Shown here: positions 1 to 5,375 of the stretch, piece by piece
Layout: every line of letters starts with the position of its first letter
Position numbering within the stretch: the first letter of the stretch is position 1
Assembly: GCA_947176455.1 (NCBI GenBank)
Contig: CAMWQQ010000138.1
Coordinates: 1 to 5,375, forward strand
Length of the DNA stretch: 5,375 bases
Origin: an uncultured Odoribacter sp.
GTDB taxonomy: Bacteria; Bacteroidota; Bacteroidia; Bacteroidales; Marinifilaceae
Direction of reading: 5' to 3'
The notes under the pieces: generated by a model
The model's database searches: none
The model's input: only the letters and a program-made list of their open reading frames with translations
Told to the model about the DNA's origin: nothing
Made by a program: the position numbers and the translations under genes

Positions 1-1947
1 AGTTATCAGCAGTCGTATGATTTCAATATCCTGAACGAAGTGGAGAACGGGTATTCAAATCAGGACAATGCGGCGATTTCGCTGACGACGAATTTGCGTT
101 ACAATGTGACGGACTGGTTAAAGGTGCAAGGGATTTTTTCTTATTCCATTTCGAATACGGAGCAGGAAAATTTGAACGGCGAGCAGACCTGGTATGCGGC
201 TTGCCTGCGGAAATCGGATTTCGGAACTTTGGCGCCCAAAGGACAGGAAGGCGGTAGCGAGATGCCTTTCGGCGGGGAACTGAGCAAGGATTATACGCGT
301 GCCAGTTCCTATACGGCACGTTTGCAAGTGGATATCAGCAAGTATTTCGGCGAGGACAACCAGCACAATATCGTTGCGAATGTTGGTTATGAGGTCAGCT
401 CGAGCAAGTACAAGGGGTATTCCCGTCTGGAACGGGGATATTACCCGGACCGGGGTAAGCAGTTTACCTCGGTGGAACTGGACGATTATCCCGCCTACAA
501 GAACTGGACGAAAGGGAATCTGCCGTATATTTCGGATAATTTGACGAATATGATTTCGGCTTATTTTTCGGTGTCGTACAGTTATCTGAATTATTTCACG
601 CTGAATGTGAATACGCGTATCGACGGTTCGAACAAGTTCGGAAGCCGGAGTAACGAGAAATTGCTGCCGGTGTGGTCGGTATCCGGTTCGTATAACATTT
701 CGGAGCATACGCACATGGACAATCCATGGGTGAATAACCTGGCGCTGAGGGTGTCATACGGATACCAGGGAAACATGTTGGACGGACAGTCGCCGGAGAT
801 GATTATCAAGAAACTGCCTTTCAATTCGCATTACGAGGAGTTGGAGTCGAACGTGAGCATTTACCCGAACCCCAACTTGCGGTGGGAACGGACGAACTCT
901 TTTAACTCCGGACTGGATTTTGCGTTATTCAAGAATGCGGTGCAGATGAATGTGTCGTATTATCTGAAGCATACGGTGGATGCCTTTATGAACAAGCGGA
1001 TTTCGAGCGTGAACGGACAGACGCAGTATGTCATCAATTCGGGAACGATCAACAACAGCGGTTTCAGCATTGATGCGACGGTGTCGCCGATATCCACGCC
1101 GACGTTCCGGTGGACGCTGTCGGCTTCCTATTCGAAGTCGTACAATTCCATGGAGACGCTTCCGGGCGTAGACCAGTATGAACTGGAAGCATTCCTCAAC
1201 GGAAGCGCCTTGACGAAAGGCCACGCCATCAGTACGTTCTGGTCGTACCGGTACATTGGATTGAATCCGAACAACGGCGGTCCGGTGTTCGACGATATGC
1301 GCGACCGGAAATATGAACTGATGGGCAAGAGCAAGTATGATACTTATACGACGGTGCTCGTACCTTCGGGGCAACGCGACCCGACAGCCCAGGGAAGTTT
1401 CAACAATACGTTCCGGTATAAGAATTTCCGTCTGGGGATGTCGTTGAGTTACAGCCTGGGGTCGAAGATGCGTTTGTTCTCATTGTACAGCGACGGATTG
1501 AATTTCGACCCGGAACGGAATGTGAATTACGAAATGTTAAGCCGTTGGCAACATCCTGGAGACGAATTCCGGACGAATATTCCGAATATCATCAACGGTT
1601 CCGAACCGGAGAGTTTGGCGTATCTGCAACACTGGTCGTTGGCAGAATTGGACTACGGAATGCAGATTATCGCACAAAATGCGTGGGATATGTATGACAA
1701 TTCGGATTTGCGGGTAGTCAGTGGCAATTACCTGAAGTGTTCCAATTTGAGTCTGAGCTACGACGTACCGACGGCGAAGCTGACGAAACTGGGCATTTCG
1801 ATGATGACGGCAACACTATCGACCACGAACCTGTTCGACATCAGTTCGAAGAAACTGAAGAACCAGACTCCTCTGCAAAGCGGGTTTGCAGATACGAAAC
1901 TGTCAGAACGCCCGACGTGGTCTTTGAGCCTTAGTGTTTCATTTTAA
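1..1947 (+). CDS. SusC/RagA-type TonB-dependent outer-membrane transporter (5' truncated)
   Basis: This is the C-terminal 648 codons of a SusC-like transporter. The reading frame is open from base 1, so the start, signal peptide, carboxypeptidase-like N-terminal domain, TonB box and most or all of the plug lie outside the window. The visible part is a run of alternating amphipathic strands rich in Tyr, Ser and Asn, as expected of a 22-stranded outer-membrane barrel. Landmarks typical of the family are RIDGSNKFG at codons 206-214, followed shortly by LPVWSVSGSYNISEH, then NPNLRWERTNSFNSGLDF in the middle and SERPTWSLSLSVSF at the end. The terminal Phe fits the barrel-assembly (BAM) recognition signal. 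SusC proteins import ligands with TonB-ExbBD energy and work with a SusD lid, which here is the next gene, 12 bases downstream. A GTG at 40 is internal and not a start. The family call is secure; the substrate is unknown. Confidence 0.95.
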   Translation, partial: SYQQSYDFNILNEVENGYSNQDNAAISLTTNLRYNVTDWLKVQGIFSYSISNTEQENLNGEQTWYAACLRKSDFGTLAPKGQEGGSEMPFGGELSKDYTRASSYTARLQVDISKYFGEDNQHNIVANVGYEVSSSKYKGYSRLERGYYPDRGKQFTSVELDDYPAYKNWTKGNLPYISDNLTNMISAYFSVSYSYLNYFTLNVNTRIDGSNKFGSRSNEKLLPVWSVSGSYNISEHTHMDNPWVNNLALRVSYGYQGNMLDGQSPEMIIKKLPFNSHYEELESNVSIYPNPNLRWERTNSFNSGLDFALFKNAVQMNVSYYLKHTVDAFMNKRISSVNGQTQYVINSGTINNSGFSIDATVSPISTPTFRWTLSASYSKSYNSMETLPGVDQYELEAFLNGSALTKGHAISTFWSYRYIGLNPNNGGPVFDDMRDRKYELMGKSKYDTYTTVLVPSGQRDPTAQGSFNNTFRYKNFRLGMSLSYSLGSKMRLFSLYSDGLNFDPERNVNYEMLSRWQHPGDEFRTNIPNIINGSEPESLAYLQHWSLAELDYGMQIIAQNAWDMYDNSDLRVVSGNYLKCSNLSLSYDVPTAKLTKLGISMMTATLSTTNLFDISSKKLKNQTPLQSGFADTKLSERPTWSLSLSVSF

Positions 1948-1959
1948 GAGAAAAGAGTT

Positions 1960-3480
1960 ATGAGAAATAGATATTTAGTCGCACTTTTCTGCATCGCCTG
2001 CTGGTCGTGTTCGAATTTCCTGCAGGAGTATTCGCAAGACCAATCTTATATCCGCAGTTACAAGGATTTGGACGAATTGTTGGTGGGCGAAACGTATATG
2101 GAAACAAATTTCGGTGATGAGATCGCTTATTTTCCTTATCTCCAGCTTATGGCAGACGAGGCGCAGGAAAATGTTGCAGAGAACTTTAACGATACAGATT
2201 ATCATCTATTTACGAAGAAGTATTTCGGATATGTAACCTGGCAATATCGGGCAGGCTATGCCCCCGGCAAGCTGACTACCAGTCCCGAGGATACGTATTG
2301 GAACAAGGTGTACAAGCACATCAATTTGGCGAATATGATTCTGGATGAGGTTAAGAAGCAGGACGCTCAGACAGAAGAAGACTGGCAAGCAGTTGCCCGC
2401 ATTCGGGGCGAGGCGCATTTCCTGCGGGCCGCTTATTACTTTCTGATGGTGAATCTGTACAGTCAACCGTATGAGGTGGCAAAGGCCTCTACGGCATTGG
2501 GAGTTCCGCTGAAAACGACGCATTACATCGAGGATAAGATCTTTCCAAGAGCACGGCAAAGCGAGGTGTATGACTTGATTATCGACGATTTGGAGAAAGC
2601 AGCGACCTATTTGACCGGGATTCCCCGCAAATCGCTCTATCGGGCAAACATCACAGCGGTTCGGCTGTTGCAAAGCCGAGTGTACCTGTATATGCAGAAT
2701 TGGGAGAAAGCGGCGGAATATGCGCAGCTGTGCCTTGATTTGCAGTCGGATTTAACGGATATGAATACTTTTGACGGCAGTCGGGGATTTGTGGACCGGG
2801 AGTCTCCGGAAGTGATTTTCTCCATGGGGGGCAATTATATTCCGCAAATGCTGAGTGATTTGTTTGCAGGACTCGCTGTTTCCGATGGATTGGAGCAGTG
2901 TTATAAAAGCGCGGATTTGCGGAAGAGGTATTACATCATATATGATGGTCAAGATATAAAAGTGTGGGATTGCAACAAATATGTGCCCCAGGGAAGTTCG
3001 CAAAACCCCAACGTGTCGGAAATTTATATACTCCGTACGGCAGAGGCATGGTTGAACTTGGCGGAGGCGGAAGCTTGTCTGGGTGGCTCCCACGAGGAGA
3101 ATGCCCGGAAGGCATTGGATGAATTGCGAAAAAATCGAATACAACGAAATAGTTGGCAAGCAACGACGCTTACCGGAGACGACTTGATTCAAGAGATTCG
3201 TGATGAACGGCGACGGGAACTTTGTTTCGAGGGACATCGCTGGTTTGATTTGCGTCGTTATATGGTGTGTGAGAAAGTACCCTTTACGGGAGCCATTCGC
3301 AATACCTATTCTGAATCGAATAACCATTCCATGAGCAGTATCACTACGTATGAATTAAAGGCAGGCGATCCGGCATGGACATTGCAGATACCGTATGAGG
3401 TGCTTCAATATGAAGAATTGACACCAAACCCACGAAATGAACGTGCTCCGATTTCAGTAGAGTATAATCATGGATCATAA
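1960..3480 (+). CDS. SusD/RagB-family nutrient-binding outer-membrane lipoprotein
   Basis: This 506-aa protein is the usual length for a SusD-like lipoprotein, the surface lid that binds ligand and closes over SusC. A short signal peptide leads to CWSC, with Cys17 the likely lipidated residue because SNFLQEYSQD follows it in the way SDFLDE-type sequences follow the cysteine in SusD proteins. Cys14 (CIAC) is a less likely alternative. The N-terminal SusD-like region contains RGEAHFLRAAYYF at 149-161, and a TPR-like helical pair containing LLQSRVYLYMQNWEKAAEYA follows from about 226. The C-terminal RagB/SusD domain carries TAEAWLNLAEAEA near 358-370 and the hallmark DERRRELCFEGHRWFDLRR at 415-433. 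It ends with NPRNERAPISVEYNHGS. The ATG has an A-rich leader (AAAAGAGTT) and lies 12 bases after the susC stop, so the pair is surely cotranscribed. There is no sign of truncation. The ligand cannot be deduced. Confidence 0.95.
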   Translation: MRNRYLVALFCIACWSCSNFLQEYSQDQSYIRSYKDLDELLVGETYMETNFGDEIAYFPYLQLMADEAQENVAENFNDTDYHLFTKKYFGYVTWQYRAGYAPGKLTTSPEDTYWNKVYKHINLANMILDEVKKQDAQTEEDWQAVARIRGEAHFLRAAYYFLMVNLYSQPYEVAKASTALGVPLKTTHYIEDKIFPRARQSEVYDLIIDDLEKAATYLTGIPRKSLYRANITAVRLLQSRVYLYMQNWEKAAEYAQLCLDLQSDLTDMNTFDGSRGFVDRESPEVIFSMGGNYIPQMLSDLFAGLAVSDGLEQCYKSADLRKRYYIIYDGQDIKVWDCNKYVPQGSSQNPNVSEIYILRTAEAWLNLAEAEACLGGSHEENARKALDELRKNRIQRNSWQATTLTGDDLIQEIRDERRRELCFEGHRWFDLRRYMVCEKVPFTGAIRNTYSESNNHSMSSITTYELKAGDPAWTLQIPYEVLQYEELTPNPRNERAPISVEYNHGS

Positions 3481-3492
3481 AAAAGAATCATT

Positions 3493-4419
3493 ATGAAGAA
3501 AATAGGACGATATATATGGTTTGGTTTATTGTTATCGGTAGCCGTTGCCTGTAGGAAAGAAGATGACATTACGCCGGAGGCACCCACACCCAACTATTTT
3601 TATCCGGACGAATCCGAAACGGACGTGCATGCACAATTATGCCGGAATTTTTATGCCGAAACAGGCTGTTACCTACTGCTTAACGATACGCTGAAACACG
3701 AATACACGGGAACCGACCGATACGGGAATCCATTGTATTCAACAGAATTGCTCGATTTGACATACGGGGTGACCAGTTCGGTACGATGGAAATTCAAATT
3801 TCATCTTTCAACGGATTATCAGCGTGAACTTCAGGCAACGGAGATTATCAAAAATGATATTCTTCGTGCAATGGATAAACGTTATCATCCCTATTCGTTT
3901 CTGTTGGTTGACTATTTTGAATCCTCAGCCTATCAGATTGAAGAGGGAGAGCCTACTGGTTGCTGGTCTGCTCTAAGCGAAAGGGAGACCTATTACATTG
4001 GTAGCCGGGCAATAGCTATGTCCATTGATGCGTTATTGCAAGACAAAGAAACGCTGAAGAACAGATTTTTTCGCAGATTGTTGGAAAACCAACTGACAAC
4101 TTCTGTATTGAAAGAATTTTATGCTCCAGGCGAGCGATATTATGGTAAAGATGATATAACCGAATTTGAAAATGATGATGATTTTATCAATCGGACAGGG
4201 ATTCTTGCTGGTGGTTCCCATTTTGCCGTCACGAATGAGGGGTTAATCTTAACTTTTGAAGCTCATAGCAAGACTGAAGATCGGACAATGTTTTTGGATC
4301 CGTTACTAAATGGCAAAGAAGAAGAATTTACGACAAAGTATGCCAAGTATCCCATCGTGCTGGAGAAATTCAGGCTATTGAAAGAGATTGTGCTTGATTT
4401 GGGTTTTAACATCAATTGA
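3493..4419 (+). CDS. Lipoprotein resembling SusC/D-associated zinc metallohydrolases, without HExxH (putative non-catalytic)
   Basis: This 308-aa lipoprotein has a signal peptide (KK, then a hydrophobic stretch) ending in the lipobox AVAC with Cys20. The residues after it, RKEDD, match the idea of an acidic surface-export signal. HAQLCRNFYAETGCYLLLND begins the mature domain at about 46. Its layout recalls, from memory, the Peptidase_Mx1 / substrate-import-associated zinc metallohydrolase lipoproteins found beside SusC/SusD: an N-terminal module, a mid helical region, EDRTMFLDPLL at 262-272 where those proteins have an EDFAE-type segment, and a closing helix from YPIVLEKFRLLKEIV (286-300) to LGFNIN. 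No HExxH occurs anywhere. HEYTG near 69 lacks the second His, and a possible positional equivalent, LENQL at 197-201, keeps only the Glu. If the family call is right, the protein is probably a binding protein, not an enzyme. It starts 12 bases after susD. Base composition falls to about 35% GC across 4081-4200. Lipoprotein status is secure; the family link is moderate. Confidence 0.6.
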   Translation: MKKIGRYIWFGLLLSVAVACRKEDDITPEAPTPNYFYPDESETDVHAQLCRNFYAETGCYLLLNDTLKHEYTGTDRYGNPLYSTELLDLTYGVTSSVRWKFKFHLSTDYQRELQATEIIKNDILRAMDKRYHPYSFLLVDYFESSAYQIEEGEPTGCWSALSERETYYIGSRAIAMSIDALLQDKETLKNRFFRRLLENQLTTSVLKEFYAPGERYYGKDDITEFENDDDFINRTGILAGGSHFAVTNEGLILTFEAHSKTEDRTMFLDPLLNGKEEEFTTKYAKYPIVLEKFRLLKEIVLDLGFNIN

Positions 4420-4428
4420 TTTTTCACG

Positions 4429-4447
4429 AAAAAAAGAGATGACGATG
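4429..4447 (+). promoter_or_regulatory. Translation-start region with two in-frame ATGs
   Basis: An A-rich leader ending in AAAAAAAGAG is followed immediately by ATG ACG ATG. The first ATG (4439) abuts the GAG with no spacer, whereas the second (4445) leaves about six bases and gives a more compact signal peptide starting MKRM. I therefore take 4445 as the start; either choice leaves the mature lipoprotein unchanged. Confidence 0.5.
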
Positions 4448-5113
4448 AAACGGATGATTTTGTGTTTAAGCCTATTGGCGACAATGTGGCAGGCGTGTTC
4501 AGACGACGATAAGTTACCGGTGGTAACGCCTACTTATAAAGGAGTGTTTATGGATGCTTCTGGCAATAAATATCCTTATGTGCGCTATGGCAATCTGGAA
4601 TGGATGGCGGAGAATTTTGCCGTAGAAACCTTAACTGGTAGCAATGTCACCCACGAGGATGAACGCAACCCTATTGATAAGGAACTGGAAATCAAAAAGA
4701 ACCTGCAAACATTCGGGCGATTATATACCTATTCGGTAGCTGTAGCCTCTGCTCCGAAGGGGTGGCGACTGCCGACAGACGAGGATTGGCAGAACTTGGA
4801 AAGGGAATTGGGCATGTCGGCAAGCGAAGCGGCCAAAGACAACTGGCGGGGTGCTCCTGTGGGAGAGCTGATGCAACAGCAGGAGGGCACGCATCTCAAT
4901 ATGCGCAATGGCGGAATGGGAGATGATGATTACTTTAATGGCTTTACTCCCTATTTCCCGTATGTCTATGGCTTTTACTGGACATCGACGCAGAATGCGG
5001 ACGAAACGATGGCTTATTGTCGTCAAATCAGCTATAAATCCAACAAGGTTGCCCGTACTTTGGTTGACAAAGGAAAACTGTTATCCGTGCGTTACGTGCG
5101 GGATGTTCAATAA
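4445..5113 (+). CDS. FISUMP-domain lipoprotein
   Basis: With the start at 4445 the product is 222 aa. The signal peptide KRMILCLSLLATMWQAC places the lipidated cysteine at 18, followed by SDDD, an acidic run like the surface-export signal known from Bacteroides lipoproteins. After a short linker one FISUMP domain (Fib_succ_major / TIGR02145 type) fills the protein: VFMDASGNKYPYVRYGNLEW and MAENF (about 34-58), GRLYTY (91-96), APKGWRLPTDEDWQNLE (103-119), FYWTST (177-182) and the terminal LSVRYVRD (213-220). The GWRLPT-x-x-(D/E)W element also occurs in FGE-sulfatase and Lcl/DUF1566-like domains, hinting at a C-type-lectin-like fold; that is inference. FISUMP domains have no established enzymatic role and are usually seen in surface or secreted proteins, so adhesion or ligand binding is the best guess. 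In-frame ATGs at 4439 and 4445 compete; spacing to the A/G-rich leader favours 4445. Two stop codons in tandem (TAATAA) end the gene. Confidence 0.85.
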   Translation: MKRMILCLSLLATMWQACSDDDKLPVVTPTYKGVFMDASGNKYPYVRYGNLEWMAENFAVETLTGSNVTHEDERNPIDKELEIKKNLQTFGRLYTYSVAVASAPKGWRLPTDEDWQNLERELGMSASEAAKDNWRGAPVGELMQQQEGTHLNMRNGGMGDDDYFNGFTPYFPYVYGFYWTSTQNADETMAYCRQISYKSNKVARTLVDKGKLLSVRYVRDVQ

Positions 5114-5116
5114 TAA

Positions 5117-5134
5117 CCCAAATTAAAAAAAATG
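5117..5134 (+). promoter_or_regulatory. A-rich translation-initiation leader of the thioredoxin-like gene
   Basis: After the tandem TAA stops of the FISUMP gene, the sequence CCCAAATTAAAAAAAATG leads into the ATG at 5132. There is no GGAGG-like site. Bacteroidota commonly start translation from A-rich, weakly structured leaders instead of a Shine-Dalgarno pairing, and this is a clear example. Confidence 0.45.
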
Positions 5135-5375
5135 AAGTTTACTTTATTGTGGGTGGTAGTGATGAGTGCCTTGTGGGTAACGTCGTGCAAGAGGAATGCC
5201 ACCCGTCAGCAGGAAAGTGCGCCCGTTTCCGGGAGGACGGTCGCCGAGGAGAATGAAATTAACGCCCTTCGCCCGCCACGGCTGATGGGCAAAAAAGCCC
5301 CCGTCATCACGGATGCGAAATGGGTCAACCGGGCTCCGGAAGAGAGCAAAGGACGGCTGACGCTGTTGCACTTCT
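5132..5375 (+). CDS. Thioredoxin-like (TlpA/AhpC-TSA) lipoprotein, N-terminal fragment
   Basis: The first 81 codons of a gene that runs off the window. The signal peptide MKFTLLWVVVMSALWVTSC has the lipobox VTSC with Cys19. The residues after it are basic and polar (KRNATRQQ) with no acidic run, unlike the two preceding lipoproteins, so retention on the periplasmic face of a membrane is plausible. A linker leads to LMGKKAP (51-57), AKWVN (62-66) and KGRLTLLHF (73-81). This order, G-K-x-A-P, then a W-(V/I)-N element, then KG-(K/R)-x-x-LL-x-F, is the usual entry into TlpA or AhpC/TSA thioredoxin folds, where WAxWCxxC comes next. The window ends just before that point, so the redox motif cannot be confirmed. 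It lies 18 bases after the FISUMP gene, apparently in the same operon. Base composition is high, about 63% GC over 5191-5280. The family call rests on a short segment. Confidence 0.7.
   Translation, partial: MKFTLLWVVVMSALWVTSCKRNATRQQESAPVSGRTVAEENEINALRPPRLMGKKAPVITDAKWVNRAPEESKGRLTLLHF

Larger units (their letters stand above)
1..5375 (+). other. SusC/SusD-type polycistronic operon (both ends outside the window)
   Basis: Five genes share one strand with gaps of 12, 12, 25 and 18 bases, no overlaps and no recognisable terminator or promoter between them. They are most likely one transcript. The visible order is transporter, SusD lid, HExxH-less lipoprotein, FISUMP lipoprotein, thioredoxin-like lipoprotein. 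Any sigma/anti-sigma or hybrid two-component regulator, and the promoter, would lie upstream of base 1. No glycoside hydrolase, polysaccharide lyase, sulfatase or recognisable SusE/SusF protein is present in the visible part. Confidence 0.8.

Noticed and set aside
40..42. GTG at 40 as the start of the susC gene
   Set aside because: The frame is open to base 1 and the product lacks the signal peptide and plug expected of the family, so the gene is simply cut by the window edge.
118..714. 198-codon open frame on the minus strand inside susC
   Set aside because: It lies fully antisense to a well-supported barrel-coding frame, has an Arg/Ile-rich low-quality composition and no recognisable domain. 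It is a shadow of the susC codon pattern.
1387..2999. CCCAGGGAAGTT found in both susC (near 1388) and susD (near 2988)
   Set aside because: A 12-base match in two coding regions, in different contexts and with no further extension, is best taken as chance.
2752..3327. 191-codon open frame on the minus strand inside susD
   Set aside because: It is antisense to the conserved RagB/SusD domain and shows no domain, signal peptide or leader of its own.
4388..4444. A longer N terminus for the FISUMP protein starting at 4388
   Set aside because: It would overlap the end of the preceding gene and place charged, non-signal sequence ahead of a well-formed signal peptide. The starts at 4439/4445 behind the A-rich leader are far better.
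4513..4527. Perfect inverted repeat GTTACC-GGT-GGTAAC
   Set aside because: The stem is only 6 bp with a 3-base loop, it lies inside the FISUMP coding sequence just after the lipobox, and it has no U tract. It is too short to support as a terminator or operator.
5144..5371. 75-codon minus-strand open frame over the thioredoxin-like gene
   Set aside because: The plus-strand frame has a clear signal peptide, lipobox and thioredoxin-like entry motifs. The antisense frame is explained by the high GC of this stretch.

Overview
The window reads as part of one plus-strand operon from a Gram-negative member of the Bacteroidota, most likely the Bacteroidales. The evidence is a SusC-type TonB-dependent transporter followed directly by a SusD-type lipoprotein, three further lipoprotein genes, A-rich leaders before the start codons instead of strong Shine-Dalgarno sites, and intergenic gaps of only 12 to 25 bases. 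I cannot name the genus.

Layout: 1-1947 is the 3' part of a SusC-like outer-membrane transporter gene (648 codons visible, 5' end outside the window). 1960-3480 is its SusD-like partner lipoprotein (506 aa). 3493-4419 is a 308-aa lipoprotein whose C-terminal half recalls the zinc-metallohydrolase lipoproteins that accompany SusC/SusD pairs, but which has no HExxH zinc-binding motif. 4445-5113 is a 222-aa lipoprotein with one FISUMP domain (Fibrobacter succinogenes major paralogous domain). 5132-5375 is the 5' end of a lipoprotein gene that resembles the TlpA/AhpC-TSA thioredoxin-like family, cut off before any CxxC active site could appear. No non-coding stretch exceeds 25 bases. I see no tRNA, rRNA, mobile element, CRISPR array or terminator.

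Likely joint role (inference): SusC and SusD form a lidded outer-membrane importer for an oligomeric ligand. The third and fourth genes sit where SusE/SusF-type surface lipoproteins often occur and carry acidic residues just after the lipidated cysteine, which suggests display on the cell surface. The thioredoxin-like protein lacks that acidic signal and may stay on the periplasmic side. No glycan-degrading enzyme is visible. The combination would fit peptide or protein uptake at least as well as glycan uptake, but the sequence does not identify the substrate. The main unusual points are the missing catalytic motif in the third gene, the gene combination itself, and a sharp local swing in base composition.
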